A DNA stretch of 64,000 nt from Rhodoferax sp. TH121 (GTDB taxonomy: Bacteria; Pseudomonadota; Gammaproteobacteria; Burkholderiales; Burkholderiaceae_C), in contig NZ_NOXW01000018.1 of assembly GCF_002251855.1 (NCBI RefSeq), positions 150,054 through 214,053 of the forward strand, in the 5' to 3' direction. Positions within the stretch are counted from its first letter, which is position 1. Each line of letters opens with the position of its first letter. The notes below the pieces were generated by a model. The model was given only the letters and a program-made list of their open reading frames with translations, ran no database searches and had not been told where the DNA came from. Below, in pieces: positions 44,757 through 53,963 of the stretch. The translations under genes and the position numbers were made by a program.

Positions 44757-45878
44757 GTGGAGGACACCACCCCCCGTCTTGACATGCGCACTGCGGCCAC
44801 CCGGCCAGTGTTGCACGTGCTTGGGCGCTGGACAGCCGACCAACTGGCATTGCCCGCGGTGTGGCAGGGCTTGCCGCAGCAGCTGCAGCAGGCTGTGAAA
44901 GACGGATGCAGCTGGGACCTGTGTGGCCTGCAGCGCCTGGACCATACCGGCGCCCAACTACTGTGGAATGCCTGGGGCCACCAATGGCCTGCCGAATTGA
45001 ATCTCATGCCCGATCAGCGCGCCATGCTGGCGCGGGTTGCGCAGTTCACGACACCCGCACCGGCGCCCCTGCCAACCACCTGGCACACCGCTTACCTAGC
45101 CCTGGGGCGGCGTGTCATGGGTGTGGCGCAGCACTTGGGTGGCGCCGTGCGTTTACTAGGGCAGCTGGTGCTGGACCTGTTGCGTCTGGCCCGCTACCCC
45201 TTGCAAGGACCATGGCGCGACATTTCGGGCCACCTCTACCGCATCGGCGCCACTGCCATGCCCATCACCGCGCTGGTGGGTTTTCTGATTGGCGTCGTGC
45301 TGGCTTACCTGATGTCGCAGCAGCTGCGCCAGTTCGGGGCCGACGCCTTCATCGTCAACATCCTGGGCCTGTCGCTGATCCGAGAGCTCGGGCCAGTGTT
45401 GGCGGCCATCCTGATCGCCGGGCGCTCGGGCTCAGCCATTACCGCGCAAATTGGCGTGATGCGCGTGACCGAAGAGCTGGACGCTATGCGGGTGCTGGGC
45501 ATTGCCAAGGGCTTTCGGCTGGTGATGCCGCGCACCGTGGCGATGGCGCTGGCCATGCCGCTGCTCTCGGTCTGGACCACCTTGGCCGCGCTCTTGGGAG
45601 GCATGCTGGCCGCCGACCTGGCCATGGGTCTCACGCCCGCCTACTTCGTCACCGCGCTGCCCAAGACCGTGCAGATTGCCAACCTCTGGCTGGCCCTGGC
45701 CAAGAGCATGGTCTTTGGGGTCCTGATTGCGCTGGTCGCGTGCCACTATGGGTTGCGCGTCAAACCCAACACCCAGAGCCTGGGTGAGGGCACCACGGCC
45801 TCGGTGGTCACTTCGATTACCGTGGTGATACTGGTGGACGCCTTGTTTGCGGTGCTGTTCAAAGGAGTGGGGCTGTGA
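44757..45878 (+). CDS. MlaE-family permease with N-terminal STAS domain
   Basis: In this 373-residue protein, residues ~1-100 form a STAS-like domain (GLQRLDHTGAQLLWNAWG), the role played by separate MlaB in E. coli. The rest is an MlaE permease with about five membrane segments and the RELGPVLAAILIAGRSGSA motif. It forms the membrane part of an ABC system moving phospholipids between inner and outer membranes. The start is uncertain: GTG at 44757 fits the family length, but an in-frame ATG at 44709 has a better ribosome site (GGAAGGGG). It overlaps the ATPase gene by four bases. Confidence 0.88.
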   Translation: MEDTTPRLDMRTAATRPVLHVLGRWTADQLALPAVWQGLPQQLQQAVKDGCSWDLCGLQRLDHTGAQLLWNAWGHQWPAELNLMPDQRAMLARVAQFTTPAPAPLPTTWHTAYLALGRRVMGVAQHLGGAVRLLGQLVLDLLRLARYPLQGPWRDISGHLYRIGATAMPITALVGFLIGVVLAYLMSQQLRQFGADAFIVNILGLSLIRELGPVLAAILIAGRSGSAITAQIGVMRVTEELDAMRVLGIAKGFRLVMPRTVAMALAMPLLSVWTTLAALLGGMLAADLAMGLTPAYFVTALPKTVQIANLWLALAKSMVFGVLIALVACHYGLRVKPNTQSLGEGTTASVVTSITVVILVDALFAVLFKGVGL

Positions 45879-46666
45879 ACGCGCCGCTGGTGGTGAAGAT
45901 CCACAAGCTCTGGTCGGTGTTCCGCACCGACGGCGTACCCACGGTCATCCACCAAGACCTAGATTTGCAAATCGCGCAGGGAGAGTTGCTCTCTATTGTG
46001 GGGGGCTCGGGCAGCGGCAAGACCGTGCTGCTGCGCCAGATGCTGGGGCTGGAAACACCGGCGCGCGGCAACGTGACCGTGCTGGGCCACCCGGCCGCCG
46101 AGCTGGGCCGTGCCGGGGCGGCCAGCCGCGTGGGCATGCTGTTCCAGCACGGGGCACTGTTCTCGGCCTTCACGGTGCTGGAAAACATTGCCTTCCCGCT
46201 GCGCGAGCTGGGCACCTTGCCAGCGGACCTGGTGCGTGACGTGGCCATGGTCAAGCTGCAGATGGTGGGGCTGGATGCGCGCCACGCCCACAAGATGCCG
46301 GCCGACCTCTCGGGCGGCATGGTCAAACGGGTGGCGCTGGCGCGGGCCTTGGTGATGGACCCGCCGCTCCTGCTGCTGGACGAGCCCACCGCGGGGCTGG
46401 ACCCGGACAGCGCCGATGGCTTTTGTACCCTGCTGCAAAGCCTGCACCGCGAACTGGGGCTTACCGTGGTGATGGTCACGCACGACCTGGACACCATCTT
46501 CGAGCTCAGCACCCGCGTGGCTGTGGTGGCCGACAAGCATGTGGTGGTCGATGCGCCGCCGCGGGAGGTGGTGGGCTTTGCACACCCCTTTGTGAATGAC
46601 TTTTTCCGTGGTGGGCGCGGGCACCGGGCGCAGGCCCTGTTGCACCCCACCCCGGATGGCGTGTAG
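45875..46666 (+). CDS. MCE-system ABC ATPase (MlaF-like)
   Basis: This 263-residue ATPase has Walker A VGGSGSGKTVLL, signature LSGGMVKRVALARAL and Walker B LLLLDEPTAGLDPDS, the MlaF pattern with LSGGM. It powers the STAS-MlaE permease. The start is GTG at 45875, overlapping the permease stop (GTGA). The MCE protein gene follows after 12 bases. Confidence 0.92.
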   Translation: MNAPLVVKIHKLWSVFRTDGVPTVIHQDLDLQIAQGELLSIVGGSGSGKTVLLRQMLGLETPARGNVTVLGHPAAELGRAGAASRVGMLFQHGALFSAFTVLENIAFPLRELGTLPADLVRDVAMVKLQMVGLDARHAHKMPADLSGGMVKRVALARALVMDPPLLLLDEPTAGLDPDSADGFCTLLQSLHRELGLTVVMVTHDLDTIFELSTRVAVVADKHVVVDAPPREVVGFAHPFVNDFFRGGRGHRAQALLHPTPDGV

Positions 46667-46678
46667 AAAGACAGACTT

Positions 46679-47638
46679 ATGGAAAACAAATCCCATGCCT
46701 TTGCTGCCGGCGCCTTTGTGCTGGTGGTGGCGGCCCTGCTTGCAGCGCTGGCCGCTTGGCTCACGCGCGATACCGCCGAGCAGCGGGTGTTCGAGATCTC
46801 CAGTCCCGAGGGCGTGACCGGCCTGCAGCCGCAGGCCGGGGTGCGATTCAAGGGCGTGCTGGTGGGCCGCGTCACCGACATTGCGCTGGACACCGTGCAG
46901 CGCGGCAATGTGTTGCTGCGCATTGCGGTCAACGAGCAGGCCCCCATCACCCAGTCCACCTTTGCCACGCTGGGGTTCCAGGGCGTCACCGGCCTGGCCT
47001 TTGTGCAGCTCGATGACAAGGGCGAGCAGCCCGCCGCGCTGGTGGCCTCCGGCAGCACGCCGCCTCGCATTCCCATGCGCCCCAGCATGGTGTCTCGCTT
47101 CACCGAGCAAGGGGGCAATCTGCTCACGCAAATGGAGCAGGCTAGCGGCCGGGTCAACACCCTGTTGGATGCGGAGAACCAGAAGGCCTTGATGGGCGCG
47201 ATCCAGCAGATGGGCCAGGCCGCTGCCAACGTCAGTACCCTGGCCCGACGGGCCGACCAGGTGCTGGGCGTGCAAGCGGATGCTACGCTCAAAAGCATGC
47301 AAGCCACTTCCGAGCGGCTGGGCGCCAGCGCAGATTCGGTGCGCACCTCGGCCGCCGAATTCCAGCGCATGTCGCGCCGCATGAACGAGCCTGGCGGCAC
47401 CTTGGACAAGATCGCCCAAAGCACCGATGCGCTGGCGCACACCAGCCGCCAGGTCAACGCCCAGCTGCTGCCCCGCCTGAACCGCGCCACCGATGACACG
47501 GCCCGCACCCTGCGCCAGGTTGGCCGCGCGGCCGATGCTATGGGCGACAGCCCGCAGTCCCTGCTGTGGGGCAAGGGCCAGGCCACGCCGGGCCCGGGCG
47601 AGCGCGGCTTTGTGGCCCCGGCGACGGCGGCCCCCTGA
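46679..47638 (+). CDS. MCE-domain lipid-binding protein (MlaD-like)
   Basis: This 319-residue protein has one N-terminal membrane anchor (about 8-30), then one MCE domain (about 38-120: GVTGLQPQAGVRFKGVLVG ... GFQGVTGLAFVQL). A long helical/coiled tail is longer than in E. coli MlaD and like PqiB/LetB-style tails. The MCE ring binds lipid in the periplasm. It is the third gene of the operon. Confidence 0.9.
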   Translation: MENKSHAFAAGAFVLVVAALLAALAAWLTRDTAEQRVFEISSPEGVTGLQPQAGVRFKGVLVGRVTDIALDTVQRGNVLLRIAVNEQAPITQSTFATLGFQGVTGLAFVQLDDKGEQPAALVASGSTPPRIPMRPSMVSRFTEQGGNLLTQMEQASGRVNTLLDAENQKALMGAIQQMGQAAANVSTLARRADQVLGVQADATLKSMQATSERLGASADSVRTSAAEFQRMSRRMNEPGGTLDKIAQSTDALAHTSRQVNAQLLPRLNRATDDTARTLRQVGRAADAMGDSPQSLLWGKGQATPGPGERGFVAPATAAP

Positions 47639-47652
47639 GTTTTGGATAAGTT

Positions 47653-47715
47653 TATTTGCTATGAAATTAGTAGTTGCTTGCGCATATTCCACGGGGTCTA
47701 GGGCCCTATTTGGCT
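47653..47715 (-). repeat. Interspersed repeat family 1, copy at the PqiC-like start
   Basis: Minus-strand reading: AAGCCAAATAGGGCCCTAGA, CCCCGTGGAATATGCGCAAG, CAACTACTAATTTCATAGC. It contains the ATG and the first ~18 codons of the lipoprotein gene. Confidence 0.8.
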
Positions 47716-48350
47716 TGATTTTGACGGCCGCACTTGCCGGTTGCGGGGTTGTGCCTACGGCCGCTCCGCTGGCTGCTGTGTATGACTTGGGCCCTGGTAC
47801 GGTGCAAGCGCTGCCCAGCAACCGGATGGCCCCGCTGCCCACCCTGGCGCTGGGGGAGGTGCTGGCGCCCAGCGCGCTGGACACCCTGCCCATCATCTAC
47901 CGCCTGGGCTATAGCGATGCCCAGCAGCTGCGCCCCTACGCCCAGGCGCGCTGGAGCATGCCCCCGGCCCAGTTGCTGCGCCAGCGCGTGCGCGAGACCC
48001 TGGGCCAGCGCCGCGCGGTGCTCAACCTCGCCGATGGCGTGCTGGCTCCGCCCGGCACGCTCACGTTGCGCCTGGAGCTCGAAGAATTCAGCCAGTTGTT
48101 TGATGCCCCGGCCAGCAGCACCGGTGTGCTGCGCCTGCGCGCCACGCTGACCCACCCCGCCCATGGCGGCGATGCCCTGCTGGCCCAGCGCAGTTTTGTG
48201 CTGCGCGAACCCGCGGCCAGCGCGGACGCAGCCGGGGGCGTGCGCGCCCTGACGGCGGCGGTGGACAGCGCCGTGCAGCAGCTCGACCAGTGGGTGCAGC
48301 AAACCCAGGCCGCCCTGCCGCCCCCACCACCGCATCTGTCGCCCCGTTAA
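47661..48350 (+). CDS. ABC transport auxiliary lipoprotein (PqiC-like)
   Basis: This 229-residue lipoprotein (lipobox LAGC in ALAGCGVVPTAAPL, about residue 28) has the ABC_trans_aux domain (LGYSDAQQLRPYAQARW) found in PqiC, which docks MCE tubes at the outer membrane. Residues 1-18 (MKLVVACAYSTGSRALFG) are encoded by a family 1 repeat, so the signal peptide n-region is repeat-derived; the start could lie elsewhere, but no other in-frame start yields a signal peptide. It is the last gene of the MCE operon. Confidence 0.82.
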   Translation: MKLVVACAYSTGSRALFGLILTAALAGCGVVPTAAPLAAVYDLGPGTVQALPSNRMAPLPTLALGEVLAPSALDTLPIIYRLGYSDAQQLRPYAQARWSMPPAQLLRQRVRETLGQRRAVLNLADGVLAPPGTLTLRLELEEFSQLFDAPASSTGVLRLRATLTHPAHGGDALLAQRSFVLREPAASADAAGGVRALTAAVDSAVQQLDQWVQQTQAALPPPPPHLSPR

Positions 48351-48365
48351 GCCCGGCTCACCCCT

Positions 48366-49022
48366 GTGCCAGACCTGCTCGCACTCACGCAGCTGCCGCT
48401 GTTCCCGCTGAACACGGTGCTCTACCCCGGCGGCAGCCTGCAGCTGCAGATTTTTGAGGTGCGCTACTTGGACCTCATGGGCAAGTGCCACAAAACCGGC
48501 GCGCCTTTTGGCGTGGTGTCGCTCACGCAAGGGTCGGAGGTGCGCCGAGCCGACCCAGAGGCACCCAGTGGCGACGGTTTTGCACACGAGGCCTTTGTCG
48601 ACATCGGCACACTGGCCACCATCACCGAGTTTTCCAGCCCGCAGCCCGGGTTGATGGTGCTGCGCTGCACCGCCGGGGAGCGGTTTCGCATCACCCAGCG
48701 CAGCCGCATGAAGCACGGGCTGTGGGTGGCCGATGTGCAGACTCTGCCTGCCGATGTGCCTAGCCCCGTGCCGCCCGATTTGCAGCTGGTGTCGCAGGCC
48801 CTGCAGAACGTGATTGCGCAGCTGCAGGCCCGGGGCAGCACGTTGCCCGCAGCGTTGCAGCCTCCCCACCGGTTGGACGATTCTGGCTGGGTGGCCAACC
48901 GTTGGTGCGAGCTGCTGCAGCTGCCACCCGAACTTAAGCAAAGCCTGATGCAGCTGGACAACCCGCTGCTGCGGCTGGAGCTGGTGGGCGACTTCCTGGG
49001 CCGCGCCGGTATCAGCGCCTAA
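48366..49022 (+). CDS. LON N-terminal (substrate-binding) domain protein
   Basis: This 218-residue protein has the Lon N-domain fold start ([25 protein letters not shown]) and no AAA or protease domain, a common free-standing family of unknown role. The start is GTG at 48366. It lies 15 bases after the MCE lipoprotein and converges on the MarC gene with seven bases between stops. Confidence 0.88.
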   Translation: MPDLLALTQLPLFPLNTVLYPGGSLQLQIFEVRYLDLMGKCHKTGAPFGVVSLTQGSEVRRADPEAPSGDGFAHEAFVDIGTLATITEFSSPQPGLMVLRCTAGERFRITQRSRMKHGLWVADVQTLPADVPSPVPPDLQLVSQALQNVIAQLQARGSTLPAALQPPHRLDDSGWVANRWCELLQLPPELKQSLMQLDNPLLRLELVGDFLGRAGISA

Positions 49023-49029
49023 GGCGGCT

Positions 49030-49662
49030 TTAGCCGGCCAGCGCCGGGAACAGCTTTGTCAGCCCGTCGGTCATCACCTCCACCGCCAGCGCGGCGAGGA
49101 TCAGACCCATGAGCCGGGTCATCACATTGATGCCGGTTTTGCCCAGAAAACGGGCAATCGGTTCGGCCAGCGAGAAGCACAAGGCTGTGGCCAGCGCCAC
49201 CACCACACCGTAGCCCACCAGGGTGCTGAGGGCCCAGAAGGTTTTGGCCTTGTCGGCGTAAATCACCACGGTGGACATGGTGGCCGGGCCGGTGAGCAAG
49301 GGGATGGTCAGCGGCACCACGGCAATGCTTGCGCCCATGGCGGCCTTCTCCGCGCCGTCCTCCAGTTCGTGCGTGTTGGTTTTGGCCTCGGCGGGTTGTG
49401 CGTTGAGCATATTGAGTGCGCTGGTCAGCAGCAGCATGCCGCCACCGACCTGGAAGCTGGCGAGCGAGATACCAAAAAATTCCAGGATGTGCAGGCCTGC
49501 CACGGCACTGATGGCGATCACCACAAAGGCACTGAACGACGACACCCACACGGTGTGGCGCCGCTGGGCCATATCGAAGCCCTGGGTGTAATGGATGAAG
49601 AAGGGCACGATGGCCAGCGGGTTCACGATGGCCAGCAAGGTCACCAGCGGTTTGAGGTCCAT
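49030..49662 (-). CDS. MarC-family inner-membrane protein
   Basis: This 210-residue protein has six hydrophobic segments and the MarC motif [17 protein letters not shown] near the start, plus [17 protein letters not shown]. Function is unknown in this family; an antibiotic-export role once proposed for E. coli MarC was not upheld. It is a stand-alone gene. Confidence 0.88.
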   Translation of the reverse strand: MDLKPLVTLLAIVNPLAIVPFFIHYTQGFDMAQRRHTVWVSSFSAFVVIAISAVAGLHILEFFGISLASFQVGGGMLLLTSALNMLNAQPAEAKTNTHELEDGAEKAAMGASIAVVPLTIPLLTGPATMSTVVIYADKAKTFWALSTLVGYGVVVALATALCFSLAEPIARFLGKTGINVMTRLMGLILAALAVEVMTDGLTKLFPALAG

Positions 49663-49785
49663 ACGGCGTGTCCTGGGGAAGCAAGGGTGGCGGCATGGTA
49701 CTGCACCTGTGTGCTGCAAGGAATGGGAAAACACGCTACAAACCCGCTGCGTACCGATGAACATCCCTTTTGGCCGGAGACCCCC

Positions 49786-50700
49786 ATGCAGACACCCCCG
49801 CGTACTTTCTGGCGCGCACGCCTCGTCGTCGTGTGCCTGCTGGCCGGCCTCTGTGAACAGGCCCAGGCGGCTGACTACACAGGTCCGCTGTTCGACGCCC
49901 ATATGCACTACAACGTGGAGGCACAACAGCCGCACCCAATTCCTGACGTGCTGGGTCGCATGCAGCGCAGCGGGGTGCGCGCCGTGCTGGCCAACTCCCG
50001 GCCCAACGACGGCACACGTGCGCTCACTGAAGCCGCTGCGCAGACCCAGGCCGCTGGTGTGGTCGTGGTGCCGCTGGTACGTCTGTACCGCAACCGCGAC
50101 GACTATGGCAGCTGGTTCCAGGATCCCACGATCTATGACATGGTGCAGGCCGAACTGGCGCGTGGCACGGCGGCAGGCCCCTACCGTGGCATTGGCGAGT
50201 TCCACCTCTACGACAGCGCCAACGCGCGTGGCAAAGTCGCACAGCAACTCATGGCGCTGGCCGACCAGCGTGGCCTGGTGGTGCTGGCCCATGTGGACGA
50301 CGCGGCCATTGATTTGCTGATGGCGGCCACGCCCTCCGCAGGTAAAACCACGCGCCTGATCTGGGCGCACACCGGCATCGGCGGTGCATCGGTCGAGCGT
50401 GTGCGAGGCTTGCTGGCCCGCTATCCGGCGCTGATGGGGGAGCTGTCCTACCGCCCGGGCCTTACCTGTGGCGGTGCGCAGGGTGCCACGGTGTTGTGCC
50501 CGGAATGGCGCGCGCTGGTGCTGGAATATCCCGACCGGTTTTTGCTGGGCTCGGACACCTGGATCAACCCGCGCTGGCAGTACTACGAAGCCCAGATGCA
50601 GGAGTACCGCAGCTGGCTGGGTGACTTGCCACCGGTGGCGGCCCGCAAGGTGGCGTGGGAGAACGGCGCACGCATGTTCGGCCTGCCTGTGCAGCCCTGA
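49786..50700 (+). CDS. Exported amidohydrolase-family protein
   Basis: This 304-residue protein has a signal peptide (cleavage near EQAQA). Amidohydrolase_2 metal ligands are visible: DAHMH near residue 37, HVDD near 172, AHTG near 196 and GSDTW near 254. The substrate is unknown. GGAG precedes the ATG. A periplasmic location is unusual for this superfamily. It converges on the SDR gene. Confidence 0.82.
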   Translation: MQTPPRTFWRARLVVVCLLAGLCEQAQAADYTGPLFDAHMHYNVEAQQPHPIPDVLGRMQRSGVRAVLANSRPNDGTRALTEAAAQTQAAGVVVVPLVRLYRNRDDYGSWFQDPTIYDMVQAELARGTAAGPYRGIGEFHLYDSANARGKVAQQLMALADQRGLVVLAHVDDAAIDLLMAATPSAGKTTRLIWAHTGIGGASVERVRGLLARYPALMGELSYRPGLTCGGAQGATVLCPEWRALVLEYPDRFLLGSDTWINPRWQYYEAQMQEYRSWLGDLPPVAARKVAWENGARMFGLPVQP

Positions 50701-50713
50701 GCTGCATCACGGC

Positions 50714-51460
50714 TTAGCGCCCTCCGCCCACGTCCAGAATGGCGCCCGTGGTGTAGCTGGCCGCATCGCTCAGCAGCCAGACGATGGCATTGGCAATCTC
50801 TTGCGCGGTGCCGGGCCGTTGCATCGGCACCTGTGGGGCCAGGCGTTGTGCGCGGTCGGGCTGGCCGCCACTGGCGTGGATCTCGGTGGCAATGATGCCC
50901 GGGCGCACGGCGTTGACGCGAATGCCCTCATCCGCCACCTCGCGCGCCAGGCCCACGGTGAAGCTGTCGATGGCGCCTTTGCTGGCGGCGTAGTCCACAT
51001 ACTGGCCCGGTGAGCCCAGCGTGGCTGCCACGCTGGAGACATTGACAATGGCACCGCCGCTGCCGCCATGGTGCGTGCTCATGCGCCGCACCGCTTCGCG
51101 CGCGCAGACCATGCTGCCCAGCACGTTGGTGTTGAGCATGCGTTGCATGCGCGCCACCGACATGGCCTCCACCTTGCTGGCCACATCCACCACACCGGCG
51201 TTATTCACCAGTGCCGTGAGGGGCCCCAACTTGGCGTCCACCTTGGCAAACATGGCCAGCACCTCGGCTTCCACGGCCACGTCCGCTTTCACCGCGATGG
51301 CGTTGCCACCTTGGGCCCGGATCTGGCGCACCACCTCGTCAGCGGCCAGAGAGTTGTCGCGGTAGTTCACGGCCACGGCATAGCCGGCCTGCGCCAACGA
51401 GAGGGAAGTGGCTGCGCCAATGCCACGGGATGCGCCGGTCACGAGTGCGATAGCTTGCAT
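50714..51460 (-). CDS. Short-chain dehydrogenase/reductase
   Basis: This 248-residue SDR enzyme has NAD(P)-binding TGASRGIG (10-17) and NNAG (about 88). Catalytic Ser is in NVSSVAA and YxxxK in YVDYAASKG; the C-terminal ILDVGGG is typical of the family. Its substrate is not evident. It is divergent from the MgtC gene. Confidence 0.9.
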   Translation of the reverse strand: MQAIALVTGASRGIGAATSLSLAQAGYAVAVNYRDNSLAADEVVRQIRAQGGNAIAVKADVAVEAEVLAMFAKVDAKLGPLTALVNNAGVVDVASKVEAMSVARMQRMLNTNVLGSMVCAREAVRRMSTHHGGSGGAIVNVSSVAATLGSPGQYVDYAASKGAIDSFTVGLAREVADEGIRVNAVRPGIIATEIHASGGQPDRAQRLAPQVPMQRPGTAQEIANAIVWLLSDAASYTTGAILDVGGGR

Positions 51461-51502
51461 GGCAGCATGGTAGCGCGCCGGGTTTTGCGGTATGTTCTTG
51501 CC

Positions 51503-52249
51503 ATGCTGAACAACCAGACCCTTGCCGCGTATTGGTCAGCCCCCGTGGTGGAGGCCAATGTGTTTGTGCTCTTGCACCTGCTGGGGGCGCTGGTTCTGGG
51601 ACTCATGGTGGGTTACGAGCGGTCGTACCACGGGCGTGCGGCGGGCATGCGTACGTATGGGCTGGTGTGTATGGCGTCAGCGGCGCTCGCCGTCATGGGT
51701 GGTTACTCCCACTTCTGGTACGGTGGCATGAGCACCACGCTCTTCAGCAATGGTGATTTGTCGCGGGTGATGCAGGGCATCCTGACCGGCATCGGCTTTC
51801 TGTGTGCCGGTGTCATCATGAAAGAAGGTTTCAACATCAGCGGCCTGACCACGGCGGCCTCGCTTTGGGCCTCGTCGGTGATTGGCATTTTGGTCGGCGT
51901 GGGTCTGTATGCGGCGGCCATGTCGCTGGCTTTGCTCAGTGCGTTTTGCATGGTCTGGGTGTCCAAGCTGGAGAGTTGGCTGCCGTCGCGGCAGGCGGTC
52001 GCCATCCGCCTCACGTTTGACCCCGGCTACCGGCCGGTGGAAGCCGCCCTGCGCGCCATGGCGCATGAGCGGGGCTACGACATCGCCGGTGGCACCATCG
52101 TGATCTCGATGGACGAGGGGGCCTTCACCTGGAATTTTGTGGCCGTGGCGCGCAGCCGCAAAAAAATGGCTCCCATTTCCGACTTGGCGTCGGAAATGGG
52201 CCAGTTCCCCGGGGTGCAGCGCTTCCATGTGGCGTACGCGCGCAACTGA
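51503..52249 (+). CDS. MgtC/SapB-family membrane protein
   Basis: This 248-residue protein has an N-terminal domain with four or five membrane segments and the MgtC signature (VLGLMVGYERSYHGRAAGMRT, GFLCAGVIMKEGFNISGLTT). A C-terminal ACT-like soluble domain (about 165-248) follows. The family modulates magnesium homeostasis and ATP synthase in pathogens; the role in free-living bacteria is less clear. No magnesium transporter or regulatory leader is adjacent. Confidence 0.88.
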   Translation: MLNNQTLAAYWSAPVVEANVFVLLHLLGALVLGLMVGYERSYHGRAAGMRTYGLVCMASAALAVMGGYSHFWYGGMSTTLFSNGDLSRVMQGILTGIGFLCAGVIMKEGFNISGLTTAASLWASSVIGILVGVGLYAAAMSLALLSAFCMVWVSKLESWLPSRQAVAIRLTFDPGYRPVEAALRAMAHERGYDIAGGTIVISMDEGAFTWNFVAVARSRKKMAPISDLASEMGQFPGVQRFHVAYARN

Positions 52250-52278
52250 TTTTTAGGTGTTACTTTTTAGGAGTATGT

Positions 52279-53262
52279 ATGGAGATGTCGATGGGTAGCT
52301 GGGCGCGTTCGCTGCGCCGTGTGGGGATGCTGGCGGCCATGCTGGCGGCGGGTGTGGTGCAGGCCCAAAGTGGCCCGGTGCGGTTGATGGTGGGGTTTCC
52401 GCCTGGCGGCGGCACCGACGCGATTGCCCGCACGCTGGCTGACAAGCTCAAGGACCAACTGGGCATGCCGGTGGTGGTGGACAACAAGGCAGGCGCCGGT
52501 GGTCAGCTGGCGGCACAGGCGCTGAAGGCCGCGGCACCGGATGGACTGACATTGTTTCTCTCGCACGACCACACCATCTCCATCCTGCCCCAGGTGGTGA
52601 AAACCCCGGGGTATGACCCGATCAAGGATTTTGTGCCGGTAGCCGGGTTTGCCACCTTTGTGAACGCATTGGCCGTGTCGGGCGGTACACCAGCCAAGTC
52701 GGTCAACGAGTACGTGGCTTGGGTCAAGGCGCAAGGCGCGGGCAAAGGTACGGTGGGGGTGCCGGCTCCGGCCTCTACGCCAGAGTTTCTGGTCAAGGTG
52801 ATTGGCCAAAAGTATGGGCTGGATCTGCAGTCCGCGCCCTACCGCGGCAGCGCGCCCATGATGGCCGACATGTTGGGCAACCAGATCGCCGCTGGCACGG
52901 GTTCGGTGCCCGACTTCATTGAAAACCACAAGGCCGGCAAGATCCGTGTGGTGGCGGTACTGGGCGGCGCGCGCCAGGCCATCCTGCCCGATGTGCCCAC
53001 CTTTGCCGAGCTGGGGCTGGCCGGGTTTGAAGACCTGCCGTACTACGGCATCTTTGCCCCCGCCGGCACGCCCAAGGCGAGCATCGACAAGTTCTCTGAC
53101 GCCTTGGCCAAGGTATTGGCTCAGCCTGATGTGAAGGAGCGCCTGACCGCCATGGGCCTGACGGTGGGCTTCATGGACCAGGCCACGCTGGCAAAGCGCG
53201 AGCAGGCTTATACCAGGGTGTGGGCCAAGCTGATCAAGGACAGCGGGTTTGTGGCGCAATGA
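52279..53262 (+). CDS. Bug/TctC-family tripartite-tricarboxylate-type binding protein
   Basis: This 327-residue protein has a signal peptide (cleavage near VQAQS). The Bug-family core reads VRLMVGFPPGGGTDAIAR and VVDNKAGAGGQLAAQAL. Such proteins bind carboxylates; very many orphan copies occur in Burkholderiales. No TctA/TctB membrane genes are adjacent. The hydrolase gene overlaps its stop by four bases, suggesting a shared substrate pathway. Confidence 0.9.
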   Translation: MEMSMGSWARSLRRVGMLAAMLAAGVVQAQSGPVRLMVGFPPGGGTDAIARTLADKLKDQLGMPVVVDNKAGAGGQLAAQALKAAAPDGLTLFLSHDHTISILPQVVKTPGYDPIKDFVPVAGFATFVNALAVSGGTPAKSVNEYVAWVKAQGAGKGTVGVPAPASTPEFLVKVIGQKYGLDLQSAPYRGSAPMMADMLGNQIAAGTGSVPDFIENHKAGKIRVVAVLGGARQAILPDVPTFAELGLAGFEDLPYYGIFAPAGTPKASIDKFSDALAKVLAQPDVKERLTAMGLTVGFMDQATLAKREQAYTRVWAKLIKDSGFVAQ

Positions 53263-53948
53263 CGGGAGCTAGCGTGAACCTGACGGCGGCCGATGGCTTT
53301 GTCTTTCCCGCCTATGTCGTCCGCCCTGATGGTTCGCCGCGCGGGGGCATCGTGGTGTTGCAGGAGATCTTTGGCGTCAACGCCCACATCCGCGCCGTGG
53401 CCGATGGTTATGCGGCGCAAGGCTACCTGGCCATTGCGCCCTCCACCTTCTCCCGGGTGCAGCCCGGCGTGGAGCTGGGCTATACGCCCGAAGACGTGGC
53501 CGCCGGGGTCCGGCTCAAGGCGGCGGTCGAGGGTTTGCCCGCGCCCGGTGTGTTGCAGGACGTGCAGGCTGCCGTGAACATGGCGGCCGAGGCGGGGCCT
53601 GTGGGCGTGGTGGGCTACTGCTGGGGTGGCTTGTTGACTTGGCGTGTCGCCGGCCTGCTGGCGGGCATCCACGCAGCGGTGCCCTACTACGGTGGGGGCA
53701 TGACCACACCGACCGAAATCGCTCGCCAGCCGCGCTGCCCGGTGCTGGCCCATTTTGGCGACCAGGACCACGCGATTCCGTTGGAAGGTGTGCAGGCCTT
53801 TCGGGCCGCGCATGCCGGGGTGCAGGTGGAAATTTATAACGCCCAGCATGGATTTAACTGCGACCACCGCGCGGCCTTTAACGCGGACGCTGCCGCGCTG
53901 GCACGCGAACGCAGCTTGGCATTCTTCGCGCAGCATCTGCAGCGCTGA
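53259..53948 (+). CDS. Dienelactone hydrolase-family protein
   Basis: This 229-residue alpha/beta hydrolase has nucleophile Cys in GYCWGGLLT, Asp in FGDQDH and His in HGFNCD, the Cys-Asp-His triad of dienelactone hydrolases. EIFGVNAHIRAVADGYA is the typical N-terminal signature. The ATG overlaps the stop of the Bug gene (ATGA). It may act on a lactone imported with help of the Bug protein (inference). Confidence 0.9.
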   Translation: MTGASVNLTAADGFVFPAYVVRPDGSPRGGIVVLQEIFGVNAHIRAVADGYAAQGYLAIAPSTFSRVQPGVELGYTPEDVAAGVRLKAAVEGLPAPGVLQDVQAAVNMAAEAGPVGVVGYCWGGLLTWRVAGLLAGIHAAVPYYGGGMTTPTEIARQPRCPVLAHFGDQDHAIPLEGVQAFRAAHAGVQVEIYNAQHGFNCDHRAAFNADAAALARERSLAFFAQHLQR

Positions 53949-53963
53949 AGGAGGGCTTGGTGG

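Noticed and set aside
45859..47896. Long open frames (575 and 645 residues) opposite the MCE operon
   Set aside because: They overlap three clearly conserved genes on the other strand and show no family motifs.
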